Origin: a virus
Virus record (IMG/VR): IMGVR_UViG_3300017756_000044
Span: 1 to 36,360 of that record
Length of the DNA stretch: 36,360 nt
Direction: 5' to 3' (one strand)
Below are positions 1 through 8,150 of the stretch, piece by piece (position 1 is the stretch's first letter; each line of letters starts with the position of its first letter). Both the position numbers and the translations under genes were made by a program. A model generated the notes under the pieces. It saw only the letters and a program-made list of their open reading frames with translations. It was not told where the DNA came from and ran no database searches.

Positions 1-387
1 AAACGAACAATTAACAGTTACCAGATCACCAACAGTAGATGCAAGCTCCATGCTTTCGATCAGACCGGCAAAGGAGATTGAATCAGATCCTGATGTTGTC
101 CCTGTAAGAAACAGCTCAAAGGTTGCCGTCGCTGGGTCATTTGCCCTAATGGCCTCAGCCATAAATGCAGATTGGCCTGTCGCGGTTTTATCGTAAACCA
201 GCTCAACCGAGCCCGATCCGCCTACCAATCCGCCGACGACGGTTGTAGACGTTTGGCCTTGAACTGTTGTATCCAGAACTGCTTTTGTCGTGCTCAACGA
301 CCAGCTGCGAGTCCCCACTACGGTTGCATTGGAGCTGCCGGCAGCATCGAACTGGACGGCCCCTTGCTCTCCTCTGATTGTTGCCAT
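1..387 (-). CDS. Major tail (tube) protein, cut by window edge
   Basis: The gene starts at ATG 387 and runs off the left end, so only about 129 N-terminal residues are seen. The visible part is Ser/Thr/Gly/Val-rich with alternating beta strands. The block SWSLSTTKAVLDTT followed by GGSGSVELVYD is the pattern of siphoviral tail-tube subunits (a beta sandwich that polymerises around the tape measure). It follows the tail-terminator gene by 3 bases, the usual head-to-tail order. The same block recurs in the gene at 31004-31390 and inside the one at 29961-31004. Role in tail tube is inferred from fold pattern and position; no database comparison was possible. Confidence 0.75.
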   Translation of the reverse strand, partial: MATIRGEQGAVQFDAAGSSNATVVGTRSWSLSTTKAVLDTTVQGQTSTTVVGGLVGGSGSVELVYDKTATGQSAFMAEAIRANDPATATFELFLTGTTSGSDSISFAGLIESMELASTVGDLVTVNCSF

Positions 388-390
388 TGG

Positions 391-816
391 TCAAAGATCC
401 TCAATAAATTCAAAGGCTACGGAAACCCTTGTTTGAAAAAACGGTTCCGGTTGAGGAGAATCCACAACTGCAGGGCCGTCAGCAGCGTCAAAGAAGACAC
501 CAGAAACTATGGCCCTATTGTAGAGATCTCGGATGCGTTTCCCAATCGCATAATTAGCGCCAGGCCCAACCCCTTTTGGCGTGAAGATGTTGCACAGCAG
601 AACGCCGATGACTTTAGTGCTGCCCCTTGCCGTCAGGCCCTGGCTCAGATATTGGTTCCCGCCGAATTGCACAAGACATTGAACCCATGACGATCGGGCC
701 GTAGGATTGTCCGGCATGTTGTGAAACACCACAGGGATCGCCGGGGAAAGCGCCAGCTCAGTCGCAAGACGGCCCTCTACGATTGATCGAACAGTATTGA
801 GATCAACAGCAGCCAT
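391..816 (-). CDS. Tail terminator / tail completion protein (DUF4128-like)
   Basis: 141 residues. The N-terminus (LNTVRSIVEGRLATEL) followed by a beta strand with VVFHNMPDN and a C-terminal strand FQTRVSVAFEFIE is the layout of small tail-terminator proteins (gpU/DUF4128 type) that cap the tail tube where it meets the head. It sits between the gp10-like connector (overlap at 816) and the tail tube gene, exactly where siphophages keep the terminator. ATG start at 816. The family name is from pattern recall; the position makes the role likely. Confidence 0.65.
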   Translation of the reverse strand: MAAVDLNTVRSIVEGRLATELALSPAIPVVFHNMPDNPTARSSWVQCLVQFGGNQYLSQGLTARGSTKVIGVLLCNIFTPKGVGPGANYAIGKRIRDLYNRAIVSGVFFDAADGPAVVDSPQPEPFFQTRVSVAFEFIEDL

Positions 817-1181
817 CAGCGATTCCTACGGCGTATGAGCTCAATTCTGGCGGGGATCTGAAAGGCAGCGATCTCTTTGGCTAAAATGTCTGGATAGCCG
901 GGAATCGTCGGCGGGTTTTGGCGGGTCCGATAAACACCGCCCCACGATCGCGGCAGGTTGTTCCCATAGACCACGGGCTCTGCGTAAAGCTTGCGATTGT
1001 GAATCTCAATTCGAGTTTTGCTGATCGGCACCTGACGCCAGTCGCCTCTGAGTATGTCGGTATCAACTGGCGTCTTTTCTTTTATCTGGCCTTCCCACTC
1101 CTTGGCCGCAAAGACGACCAGCTCCTCAAGCTCATCTTCTGCAAGCTTTGAAATATCGCCTAAGTCAATTTGCCGTGCCAT
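816..1181 (-). CDS. HK97 gp10-like head-tail connector / tail completion
   Basis: 121 residues beginning with a helix (ISKLAEDELEELVVFAAKEW), then the motif TPVDTDILRGDWR and NRKLYAEPVVYGNNLPRS. The TPVDTGxLRxSWR-type motif and the later Y-A-x-x-x-x-YG strand are typical of the HK97 gp10 / neck protein family that joins head and tail. Its stop touches the terminator start at 816, consistent with translational coupling. ATG start at 1181. Neighbours on both sides are connector genes. Confidence 0.75.
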   Translation of the reverse strand: MARQIDLGDISKLAEDELEELVVFAAKEWEGQIKEKTPVDTDILRGDWRQVPISKTRIEIHNRKLYAEPVVYGNNLPRSWGGVYRTRQNPPTIPGYPDILAKEIAAFQIPARIELIRRRNR

Positions 1182-1183
1182 TG

Positions 1184-1540
1184 CTATGCCCTCAAAATAA
1201 ACTCGTATGTGATCGGCTCATTGTCTTGCTCGATTGTGTCGAAGTAAATCACTTCATGCGAAACACCAGAAATCAAAACGCGGTCTTGCGTTGTTGGCGC
1301 GGCTGCCGTGTCAGCAGCGGCAATGAGCAGCCGCTTATCGCCGGATTGGATCAGCCCATTCACTTCCCTAGCTGAGACATTCTGCAACACCCCTTTGATT
1401 TCGTTGCTGCTGATGCTTTCGCTGATTAGGCCGGTTGCCGTGTCGTAGGCACCGCCAGATACGGTCTGAACCGTGACTTCACCGCCTAATTTCTTCATCG
1501 CGCTTTGCGCTGCTTTTTGCAGAGAGTCAGCTAACGCCAT
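1184..1540 (-). CDS. Putative head-tail joining protein
   Basis: 118 residues, mostly beta with an N-terminal helix. The segment EIKGVLQNVSAREVNGLIQSGDKRLLI is the small-barrel pattern (a stop-collar or head-closure protein, related to phage head-tail joining proteins of about 110-120 residues). It lies 2 bases upstream of the gp10-like gene and directly after the 77-residue virion protein gene (end 1540), the standard position for the head-closure protein. The function is inferred from size, order and fold pattern. Confidence 0.6.
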   Translation of the reverse strand: MALADSLQKAAQSAMKKLGGEVTVQTVSGGAYDTATGLISESISSNEIKGVLQNVSAREVNGLIQSGDKRLLIAAADTAAAPTTQDRVLISGVSHEVIYFDTIEQDNEPITYEFILRA

Positions 1541-1773
1541 TAGATACGGTAAGCGATGCAGGCGCCGCTAGTTAGCGTGACGCTAGTAAAAATCCCGTAT
1601 ATCATCGAATCAGCCGGGAAAGTTTCGCCTGCCAATGTGTTGCCAGTGTAATTTTCTGCCGTAATCGCGCTGATCGCAGTCTCTTCTTTGAAATACAGTG
1701 CCTTGAAACGTCCAGTATGGGCCAGCCCATCTGAGATAAATTCAGCCCCTGGCCCAAAATCAACGATCATCAT
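1540..1773 (-). CDS. Small putative virion protein
   Basis: 77 residues. The C-terminal half (FPADSMIYGIFTSVTLTSGACIAYRI) looks like a small all-beta virion component, with the closing strand pattern seen in phage decoration and collar proteins. Both gene ends overlap its neighbours by one base (1773 and 1540), so it belongs to the head-tail connector operon. ATG start at 1773. No family can be named with confidence. Confidence 0.5.
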   Translation of the reverse strand: MMIVDFGPGAEFISDGLAHTGRFKALYFKEETAISAITAENYTGNTLAGETFPADSMIYGIFTSVTLTSGACIAYRI

Positions 1774-2336
1774 TAGCTCCGTCTGATTGCGATGTTGCCT
1801 GGTCCGCTGATTCTAAGGCCAGTCAAATAACGTTCATAAAGTGGCGGAACGCGATCAGCCCCCACGGCTCCTGAAGTGAGGTTTGGCGTGATGCTGATGC
1901 TGCCGATCGAAAGGCTCTTGTAATCCTCCAGACCGCTCAAGCTGATGCCGTCTTCGTTGTTGTGCAGGTAAACCGCCAGCTCAATTTGAGCCCTCTTGAT
2001 CTGGTCTGGGATCTCGGTGTCGGTGTAATAATCAGCCGTGATCGTGAACGGGAAGCCGGTTGAATATCGGCTTGAGTACGTGTCAGGCTTTCGCACCCCT
2101 GTTCGCGGCCATTGCAGCGCCTGCGTATCAGTTGCCCGAGCACCCAGGAACCGCTCACGGTCTAGCCGCTGCGTAGCGGCTGTCAGGGCCCTGTTCCGTG
2201 AGTCATCATTGCCTGTGCCCCATTTCGAGGCATCAGAACTCAATACCATTGCATCAACCAACGCATCAGCGTCAGCCAGCGTCAGGTAAGAGTTTGCGTT
2301 TGCGGCTCCTGCTGTTGCGACGATTACGATTGCCAT
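1773..2336 (-). CDS. Head-tail adaptor (DnaT-like family, gp6/gp16 type)
   Basis: 187 residues. The N-terminus (MAIVIVATAGAANANSYLTLADADAL, shown as pieces: AIVIVATAGAANANSY then LADADALVDA) and the later QALQWPRTGV motif are those of the phage connector family often labelled 'DnaT-like ssDNA-binding'; in phages it is the first head-tail adaptor below the portal. The helical segment IPDQIKRAQIELAVYLHNNE fits this family. It follows the capsid genes, as expected. The ssDNA-binding label is probably misleading here. Its first 65 bases overlap the small gene at 2272-2448 in another frame. Confidence 0.7.
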   Translation of the reverse strand: MAIVIVATAGAANANSYLTLADADALVDAMVLSSDASKWGTGNDDSRNRALTAATQRLDRERFLGARATDTQALQWPRTGVRKPDTYSSRYSTGFPFTITADYYTDTEIPDQIKRAQIELAVYLHNNEDGISLSGLEDYKSLSIGSISITPNLTSGAVGADRVPPLYERYLTGLRISGPGNIAIRRS

Positions 2337-2448
2337 CGGTCGATTCCTTTTTGCTGGTCTCCTCCGGTGCCGGAGCGGCAGCAGCCTTAGCGGTGGCTGC
2401 TGCTGCTCCCTGCTCCTTCGCCTTCCTCCTAAAAGCGTAGAGCCCCAT
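2272..2448 (-). CDS. Small Ala/Lys/Arg-rich protein overlapping the adaptor gene
   Basis: 58 residues from ATG 2448 to TGA 2272, starting MGLYAFRRKAKEQG, then an Ala-rich stretch with EE and finally a very basic tail (NRNRRNSRSRKRK). It fills the only gap between the decoration protein and the adaptor gene and overlaps the first 65 bases of the adaptor (start 2336) in another frame. The Arg-rich tail is encoded entirely inside the overlap. Many phages have a short charged protein at this place between capsid and connector genes. Function unknown; a nucleic-acid or capsid-binding role is only a guess. Confidence 0.55.
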   Translation of the reverse strand: MGLYAFRRKAKEQGAAAATAKAAAAPAPEETSKKESTDGNRNRRNSRSRKRKLLPDAG

Positions 2449-2453
2449 GGTTA

Positions 2454-2813
2454 TCAGGCTGCAGCCTTCATCACTGCAAAGTTAATGACCACGGCCTCAC
2501 CAGCGGTTGAACCGAGGTTTGAGAGTGTGACATCAAAACTTCCTGCAGCAGTGGCGGACACAAACGCCAGATAGAGCCCTGTGCTCGCGCCAGACTGGAC
2601 GCTGACCAGAACCACGTCACTAGCGGTAACAGAGCTGTTGGTGACGGTAAAAGTCACCTCAGCGTTACCGGCCAGTGATGCATCGTCAGTCGTGATAGCC
2701 CCTGATGGAGCGTTCACGGTTACGCCTGTTGCCTTGCTTGTGAGCTGGGTTACAGCCCCGCCGGAGGTATAGCCAATGGCCAGCCCGGCGGATGTCTCAA
2801 AGATACTTGCCAT
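2454..2813 (-). CDS. Probable head decoration protein
   Basis: 119 residues, Ala/Ser/Thr/Val-rich and predicted all-beta: AEVTFTVTNSSVTASDVVLVS, then GSFDVTLSNLGSTAGEAVVIN. This is the pattern of small beta-sandwich proteins that decorate capsids. It is encoded just downstream of the major capsid protein (6 bases), the usual position for decoration proteins. No signal peptide or membrane segment. ATG start at 2813. Function is inferred from location and composition. Confidence 0.55.
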   Translation of the reverse strand: MASIFETSAGLAIGYTSGGAVTQLTSKATGVTVNAPSGAITTDDASLAGNAEVTFTVTNSSVTASDVVLVSVQSGASTGLYLAFVSATAAGSFDVTLSNLGSTAGEAVVINFAVMKAAA

Positions 2814-2819
2814 GATTGA

Positions 2820-3848
2820 TCAATCCATTGAAGAAACGACGGTTGCACGCACGATTCCAATATTCTTGGTTTCGTACACTTTGCTCCAGTTGGAAGCAGT
2901 TGCTAACTGGGTGCGATTTGGGTTTGCATCAGTCACGGCCCACTTTGCGCCCACTGGGTGGTAGACGTAATGAAGATCGATTGACATTGCATCAGACTTT
3001 TGCAAGATGTCCCGGTCAGTTTCGGTCTGAATGCCAGCCTGCTCGCCGCTGCCAACGCTGCCCTGAGAGAACATGTAAACGGCGTATTCAGTCGATGCAC
3101 CAGATCCAACGGTGTTCACGTCATCAGAGACGATGACTCGCATCCCCAAGTAGGTCGGGACTGTGACCTCTCCATAGGCGTTAGCGATTGACCCGCCGGA
3201 TGCAGTTGCATCCCCGCCGGCAACATCTGTTGCCTTGACATAATCAACAGCACGACGTTCCACCAACTCGTAATAGGTCTTTGAGTGCATCACGATTGTG
3301 TTCAGCTTTTCGCCTTGATCACCGAGCAATGCACGGGCCTGCGAAACCTGACGGGGGCTGAGCGATGTTGGAGTATCGCCAGATTCACCGTCGATCGTTA
3401 GCTCAAAGAACGCGGCAGCAGATGACGTGTTGTTGACCGGGCCAAACACACCGCTGAGACATGCGAGCAAGTCCTTTTGACGCTGATGGTTCACATAGTT
3501 GGCCATCTTCTGGCCAATAGCGGCCATCGGGTCAGCCCCAGATGCCAACGCTGCTAAATCACGGGATTCAAACGCACGGCCACGATGGAGCACGACGCCT
3601 ACTTGCTTGTCGGCTGTGATCTTGCCTGGAGTCAGTGAAGAGCTGTCAGACAGAACTTCAAAATCGCCAGCTAAATTGGCTGAGAAAAATGGCACATTGA
3701 CGAAATCGCCGCCATCCTCAGACGCATCAAGCTGCGCCAATGGTTGCACAACACCGCTTTGCAAAAATGCGTCACGCCGCGTTGATTCTTCGATCAAATA
3801 TGGAGTAAAAATCTCCGGGATGATGATGTCACTGCGCAGAACCGCCAT
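2820..3848 (-). CDS. Major capsid protein (Gp13-like family)
   Basis: 342 residues. The N-terminus has IIIPEIFTPYLIEES, then FVNVPFFSANLAGD, HRGRAFESRDLAALASGADP and HQRQKDLLACLSGVFGP. These are the landmarks of the HK97-fold major capsid family known as 'major capsid protein 13-like', including the long E-loop region and the spine helix with QKDLLACLSG. No obvious N-terminal protease-cleaved delta domain; a separate scaffold gene lies upstream. It carries the best ribosome-binding site of the window (AGGAGG, 6 bases before ATG), consistent with very high expression. Confidence 0.9.
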   Translation of the reverse strand: MAVLRSDIIIPEIFTPYLIEESTRRDAFLQSGVVQPLAQLDASEDGGDFVNVPFFSANLAGDFEVLSDSSSLTPGKITADKQVGVVLHRGRAFESRDLAALASGADPMAAIGQKMANYVNHQRQKDLLACLSGVFGPVNNTSSAAAFFELTIDGESGDTPTSLSPRQVSQARALLGDQGEKLNTIVMHSKTYYELVERRAVDYVKATDVAGGDATASGGSIANAYGEVTVPTYLGMRVIVSDDVNTVGSGASTEYAVYMFSQGSVGSGEQAGIQTETDRDILQKSDAMSIDLHYVYHPVGAKWAVTDANPNRTQLATASNWSKVYETKNIGIVRATVVSSMD

Positions 3849-3854
3849 GACTAA

Positions 3855-3860
3855 CCTCCT
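3855..3860 (-). promoter_or_regulatory. Strong Shine-Dalgarno site of the capsid gene
   Basis: On the minus strand the sequence AGGAGG ends 6 bases before ATG 3848. Many other starts in this window have weak or no such site, so the capsid gene stands out. The 78-base gap before the scaffold stop (3927) contains no further gene; it holds a small GGG/CCC hairpin and an A-rich stretch. Confidence 0.8.
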
Positions 3861-3926
3861 AAAAATGGTTGTTTATTTTTCGGGCGTAACCCTTCCGGCT
3901 CTGCGTAGCTTCACCTTCACTACATA

Positions 3927-4589
3927 TTAGCGGCTTGCAGCATTCTTTAACCTCTCGTACAAATCACGATCTGTTTTATACAGTCGTGACTGCTCTGTCA
4001 GGTTGAAGTTTTCAGCACTAAACGGGTTCTTTGTGCCTGGTGTGATCTCACCGCTAGCCCTCGACGATGGAGCCCCGCTGCCCTGCGGCTTTGGTGCCTT
4101 TTGCATCCATGCCGGTGTTTTGGCCTTTGCCCATTCCCCAACGGGGGTGCGCTCATAGCCATCAACCACCACGACAGTGCCATCAGGCTCACGCTGTATT
4201 TGGTCGCGTTTCAACTGGGTGTTAAGCACCAGTTGAGGGTCATGCACCACATCAGACAATGCGCTGACGGCTGGTGCCATCAACTCAAGTTCTTGCACCC
4301 GATCGGTCAGCTCCGCGATCCGCTTGTCTTTCTCAGTAGCTGATTCCCTGAACTGCTGCTCAAGTGCAGCTTTGGCCTCGGCGTATTGGCCTTTGCTTTC
4401 CAGTTGGTCTTGCTCAGCCTTTGCCTTGAAGTCAATCAGGGCCTGAACGTCAACATCAGCAGCTTTTGCTTTGTTCAGCTTGCCAATCAGCTCATAATTC
4501 TTGCGCTCTAATGCTTCAACGCTTTTCTTTAGCGCCTCAACATCAGCTGCTGGTTGTTCTTGCTCTTGAGACGTAATCTCGTCGGTCAT
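3927..4589 (-). CDS. Capsid assembly scaffolding protein
   Basis: 220 residues, highly charged and helical. Residues about 15-110 form a long coiled coil (EALKKSVEALERKNYEL, then repeated K/E/Q-rich heptads). The middle has a VVVDGYERTPVGEWAK segment and the C-terminus ends in a basic helix (DRDLYERLKNAASR), typical of scaffold C-termini that bind the coat. It lies immediately upstream of the major capsid gene. Function is well supported by composition and position. ATG start at 4589. Confidence 0.8.
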   Translation of the reverse strand: MTDEITSQEQEQPAADVEALKKSVEALERKNYELIGKLNKAKAADVDVQALIDFKAKAEQDQLESKGQYAEAKAALEQQFRESATEKDKRIAELTDRVQELELMAPAVSALSDVVHDPQLVLNTQLKRDQIQREPDGTVVVVDGYERTPVGEWAKAKTPAWMQKAPKPQGSGAPSSRASGEITPGTKNPFSAENFNLTEQSRLYKTDRDLYERLKNAASR

Positions 4590-4614
4590 GTGAAACCCGT
4601 AAGGCTTATTTGCC

Positions 4615-4893
4615 TCACCACTTTACTTTATCCGCCCAATAGGCTGCAGAGGTTTTGCCTTTAGCGATGTTTTTGGCGTGTCGCGCTTTGAATGATGAGC
4701 GTTTTGCCTTATCAGCTGCTGATTCACCTTTTCGGGGTGGCTTTGGCTTTGCGCCCTGCATCCCGAAACGAATCAGCTTGGGTTTGCCGGCAACCTTCAC
4801 CACGACAGCGTGAGACTTGCCGCTCGAATGGCTTGGCGTTCTGATCGGCTTGTTGTAACCGTCGAACGTATGGCCGCCGCGCTTGATGCTCAC
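4615..4893 (-). CDS. Small basic conserved phage protein (unknown)
   Basis: 92 residues, Lys/Arg-rich, starting MSIKRGGHTFDGYNKPIRTP and ending FKARHAKNIAKGKTSAAYW...KVKW. I recognise the C-terminal pattern from small proteins in marine phage head operons (possibly the domain called DUF6321) but no function is known. Start is GTG at 4893, overlapping the preceding stop as GTGA, so translation is probably coupled. It sits between the Tudor-like gene and the scaffold, suggesting a head-related role. Confidence 0.65.
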   Translation of the reverse strand: MSIKRGGHTFDGYNKPIRTPSHSSGKSHAVVVKVAGKPKLIRFGMQGAKPKPPRKGESAADKAKRSSFKARHAKNIAKGKTSAAYWADKVKW

Positions 4894-5114
4894 TTCCTCT
4901 TAGGTGCTGCTTTCAACTGTGACCTGCGCTTCAGGACTGGGTTGCCTGTTGACTCTGATTTGATCTTTACAACTGGATCATCAGCAGTGCCAACCCTGAC
5001 GATGTTTCCACCTTTAGGGCTTTTGATCGCTGCCCTGACCCCGCCCATTGCGGTAACGGTCCCGTAGGTCCGTTTGCCTTGGTACACCCAGCTAACCCGC
5101 TGCCCTTTTTTCAC
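4890..5114 (-). CDS. Small Tudor-like (HVA1/DUF2945) protein
   Basis: 74 residues from GTG 5114. The core KKGQRVSWVYQGKRTYGTVT, then DDPVVKIKSESTGNPVLKRRSQLK, matches the hypervirulence-associated Tudor-like (DUF2945) small beta-barrel family. A longer reading from TTG 5162 is open, but GTG 5114 is preceded by a perfect AGGAGG nine bases upstream, and the domain begins right there, so I prefer it. Its role in phages is unknown; a protein or nucleic-acid binding barrel is likely. Confidence 0.7.
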   Translation of the reverse strand: MKKGQRVSWVYQGKRTYGTVTAMGGVRAAIKSPKGGNIVRVGTADDPVVKIKSESTGNPVLKRRSQLKAAPKRK

Positions 5115-5195
5115 TTTTTCTTGCCTCCTTTTTTGGTGCCTTTTGGTTTCTTCGCCCCGCAATATTTCATGCGCTTGGTTGCTGCTGCCTTGATT

Positions 5196-6428
5196 CTACG
5201 GCTGCCCGTACCTTGCCTTTAGCTGCTTCAACGTCAATTCTGAGCCATCATTCGCTACAAACTTACGGATCGCATCTTCTGGCCCATATTTCTTTACGAG
5301 CTTATTCCAATAAGGGATCCTGCTCGGCCCCAAAACGTCGCGTTTCACGTTATCGCCCTGCTCCTGCAACCATTCCCCATAAGACTGATTTGCCGGCACC
5401 GTTCGCGTTTTGGCTGCTTTGCTCATCGGCCCTGAAATAATGCCCGGCCTGCGTATTGCGCTAGGTGGCGGTTCAGGCATCCCGAGCGCTGCATAATCGA
5501 TCTCTGGGACTGTCGTTGACCTGCAGTTGAAATGTTGCGGGGGTGTTGGTCCCTTGCCGTAGTCGAACACTTGCTGATCCAATGCCCTACAGCGTGCGGA
5601 GGTTCGTGAATCCAGCGTCGCAACGTATTTGTATTTCTCGGTGATTTCAGCGTTGGCCTTATAGGTGGCCTGGCTGATCGCATTTGCTACTTGATTGACG
5701 CTAGTTCTCACCAACGTATTTACCTGATGATTCGCCACTGCTGTGAGCTGCCCCCCTGCCTGCGCTAGTTGTCGCACTGATAGCGGCCCGAAATCAGCAA
5801 ATTGCAAACGCCCCTTTAGGCGCCTTGCCATTCGAGGCCCTGAGTCACCCGCTAGGAACCCAGACTGAACCGTTTTGGTAAACAGCTCAGCTTGAGACTC
5901 AGCGATGCCCCTAAAAGCTTTCGATACGGTTGAGCCGTTAGGCAGCGTGATTTGAGCGCCCTGCGTTGCTGTAAGCCTGAATGTTGCCGGTGATGGTCCC
6001 ACTGCTTGTAGTAAGTCATCAGACAGAACATTCAGGCCGATCTCGATTGGATCTGTCATCACGACAGCACGGGCAAAGCCTGGATCGATCTGCAACGACC
6101 TGACCTGTTCGATCATCCGTTCTGGCACCATCTCCAGCAGCTGCGCCCTGATGAACTGCTCCTCAAATGTGGCTAGGCCCTGCAGCTCCCCCGCCAGCAA
6201 TGCCGAGCTTTCGCCGGCCCAGTTATCGAGGCTTGCCCGTAGCTGCCGGACGATCTCTCTCAGCCTGGTTTGACGGTCAAATGCTCGTTCATCCTCGACC
6301 AAAATTTGCAGGTCGGCGACGGCCTGCAAAATCAGACGGTTGTAAGCGATCGCGATCTGCTTCGCCTCGGCATTGCTGAACCTGTTTAGGTCAACAGCGT
6401 GCCGATAAAACTCGGACGGTGTGCTCAT
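5196..6428 (-). CDS. MuF-type head morphogenesis (minor capsid) protein
   Basis: 410 residues. The N-terminal half is helical. From about residue 240 comes the Mu gpF-like core: ANHQVNTLVRTSVNQVANAI, then KYKYVATLDSRTSARCRALD and PPQHFNCRSTTVPE. The Cys residues in SARCRALD and HFNCRS are the conserved MuF positions. MuF proteins sit at the portal vertex and are needed for head assembly and DNA ejection. The start overlaps the portal stop (ATGA at 6425-6428), the classical portal-MuF pair. Confidence 0.88.
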   Translation of the reverse strand: MSTPSEFYRHAVDLNRFSNAEAKQIAIAYNRLILQAVADLQILVEDERAFDRQTRLREIVRQLRASLDNWAGESSALLAGELQGLATFEEQFIRAQLLEMVPERMIEQVRSLQIDPGFARAVVMTDPIEIGLNVLSDDLLQAVGPSPATFRLTATQGAQITLPNGSTVSKAFRGIAESQAELFTKTVQSGFLAGDSGPRMARRLKGRLQFADFGPLSVRQLAQAGGQLTAVANHQVNTLVRTSVNQVANAISQATYKANAEITEKYKYVATLDSRTSARCRALDQQVFDYGKGPTPPQHFNCRSTTVPEIDYAALGMPEPPPSAIRRPGIISGPMSKAAKTRTVPANQSYGEWLQEQGDNVKRDVLGPSRIPYWNKLVKKYGPEDAIRKFVANDGSELTLKQLKARYGQP

Positions 6429-7786
6429 TCCTGCAGGCCACCGGCAGCCGTTGCCTCAAGCTCCTCCTCAAGGTCAAAGTCATCACCGAGCACTTCCCCT
6501 GCCTCAAGTTGCGTCAGCATCGTCGATTGGGTGATAGTGCCGGCCAGGTAAAGCTCAAGCAGCGCTTTGATTTCGCCAGGGTCCATGCGGGAGCCCATGA
6601 AATCACGGTTGATCAATGCGCTGCCGGGTGATGCGTCGCCTAAATAGTCAGCATGAAACCGCAGGCAATTGTCAATCATGTCCTGCATATTTTGGGCAAT
6701 CACCATCATCGTTGAGTCGCCTTGGCTGCGGTCAATGCGCTTTGACTCGGCTGTCTCAGCTGAAAGCTTTTGGCCCAGCACACTGGCCAAGCCCAGCTCA
6801 TTGATCTGCTTTTCGATCTGATCCAACCGCTGAAACAATGCGTTAAAGCTTGCGCCACCTGGCTCGATGTATTGAGCTGATGCGCCTTCAGGTAACGCAA
6901 GCGCTTCATTTGGCCCCGCGCTGATCTCCTCTGCTGATTGCGGAAACCCGAAAATCGCCAGCATCGGCACCGCTGCAACGTGCAAGATGTTGTCAAGATC
7001 TGATTGAACTTGGTACGCCTTGATGTTTAATTCACCAATGTCTTCCATCGGCGGTTTTGATTGCAAGTAATTGACGCGGTTGCTGTATACAACTGAAAAC
7101 GGTATTTCACTCAGGCTTGTTTTACCTTCCTCGAATAATGTGTAGTCTTTTTTCTCATCTTGCCTGAATAACTCGTAATACCCTGGCGTTAATACTCTTA
7201 CCTGATTAACTATTTTTTCGCCGTATTCTCCATCAGGCTCAGTGACCTGTTCTTTCAGTCTGAGCTGCACAAGCCGTGGCTTGCCGTCTTGGATCTCAGT
7301 GCGCCATCCCAAGATGTCCCTTGGCGTATAGGCGCACCAATATGGCCTGCCGTTACCGTCTGACGGTGCATCAACTAAAACACCAACATGTCCATAACGG
7401 ATTGCCTTTCTGGCTGTTTCATACACCCAAGTGTTTAGGTCATTGCCTTGCCGGTCAACGTCGAACAAGTCCTCACGAATGCCATCTGAGATGCCATTCA
7501 GCTTGACGGGTTTGCGCGTAAGCATCCCTGCCAGCAGCCGCTCAAGCCTGACGTAATACGGCTGCAGCGTGCTGCGAAGCAGCCTGTTCTGATAGGCATC
7601 ATCTTGCTCACGCGGTTCCTGCGGGAGATACTTACGGCCCTCCTTCCTGATGCCATAGGTGCCCGTCAGCAAGCATTCGATCAGCTCCCAGTGTGGTTCC
7701 TGATCAATCCATGCCTGATTTGGGTCATAGACATTTACGACCTTTGACGTTCTAGTTGTATTCCGTGCAGTTGATTGATAGACCAA
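6425..7786 (-). CDS. Portal protein (DUF4055 family)
   Basis: 453 residues. Motifs of the DUF4055 portal family are visible: YDPNQAWIDQEPHWELIECL near the N-terminus (quoted in part), the RYGHVGVLVDAPSDGNGRPYW block around residue 125, YTPRDILGWR, and a helical clip/wing region with QIEKQINELGLASVLG. The portal forms the dodecameric DNA channel of the head. The start is TTG at 7786, preceded by AGGCGG at 8 bases; no ATG is available until well inside the domain. Coupled to the MuF gene by an ATGA overlap. Confidence 0.88.
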   Translation of the reverse strand: MVYQSTARNTTRTSKVVNVYDPNQAWIDQEPHWELIECLLTGTYGIRKEGRKYLPQEPREQDDAYQNRLLRSTLQPYYVRLERLLAGMLTRKPVKLNGISDGIREDLFDVDRQGNDLNTWVYETARKAIRYGHVGVLVDAPSDGNGRPYWCAYTPRDILGWRTEIQDGKPRLVQLRLKEQVTEPDGEYGEKIVNQVRVLTPGYYELFRQDEKKDYTLFEEGKTSLSEIPFSVVYSNRVNYLQSKPPMEDIGELNIKAYQVQSDLDNILHVAAVPMLAIFGFPQSAEEISAGPNEALALPEGASAQYIEPGGASFNALFQRLDQIEKQINELGLASVLGQKLSAETAESKRIDRSQGDSTMMVIAQNMQDMIDNCLRFHADYLGDASPGSALINRDFMGSRMDPGEIKALLELYLAGTITQSTMLTQLEAGEVLGDDFDLEEELEATAAGGLQE

Positions 7787-7812
7787 TGCTGTAGCCGCCT
7801 TTTGCTAACAGT

Positions 7813-7941
7813 TTAAGCCGGCTGATCTTTGATAATTTTGGCACGGCCATTTGCATCAACTTGAATCAGCTGATGCTTTCGCGGTTCGCCGTGTTTCGGC
7901 TGCAGCAAACGGCCAACAGCGGTAACGATGGGCCGGTTCAT
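7813..7941 (-). CDS. Tiny ORF upstream of portal (42 aa)
   Basis: MNRPIVTAVGRLLQ... to ...AKIIKDQPA, 42 residues, basic. Its ATG overlaps the stop of the gene at 7938-8099 (ATGA), the same coupling seen at several well-supported junctions in this phage. It ends 26 bases before the portal start. Unknown function; too small for domain recognition. The coupling and uninterrupted packing argue that it is translated. Confidence 0.5.
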   Translation of the reverse strand: MNRPIVTAVGRLLQPKHGEPRKHQLIQVDANGRAKIIKDQPA

Positions 7942-8099
7942 GCTGTTGCCTCTTCATTGTCTTCGGTCATCAGTTCGGCAACGGCCAGCCCGGCGATAAT
8001 GTCGTTTTTGGCTAGTTCCAAAGCGCCGACAAGCTCGATCACGCTGAGCCCTTCAGTTTCTGCGATGAGATCGTCGAGAGCATTGAGAAATTCTTCCAT
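7938..8099 (-). CDS. Small acidic protein (53 aa)
   Basis: MEEFLNALDDLIAETEGL..., 53 residues, strongly acidic, almost entirely helical (ELVGALELAKNDIIAGLAVAEL). First gene after the terminator at 8320-8350 on the minus strand, so probably the first gene of the portal-capsid unit. Unknown function. Stop overlaps the next start as ATGA. The amphipathic helix and coupling support a real gene. Confidence 0.55.
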   Translation of the reverse strand: MEEFLNALDDLIAETEGLSVIELVGALELAKNDIIAGLAVAELMTEDNEEATA

Positions 8100-8150
8100 G
8101 AGGCTGGGGGTGCATTCGGCTTTAACCTAGCAAGAGGCATCAAAACAGGC

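Noticed and set aside
172-690. 172-codon plus-strand ORF
   Set aside because: Lies opposite the tail tube and tail terminator genes; odd Cys/Arg-rich composition and no family pattern. Shadow.
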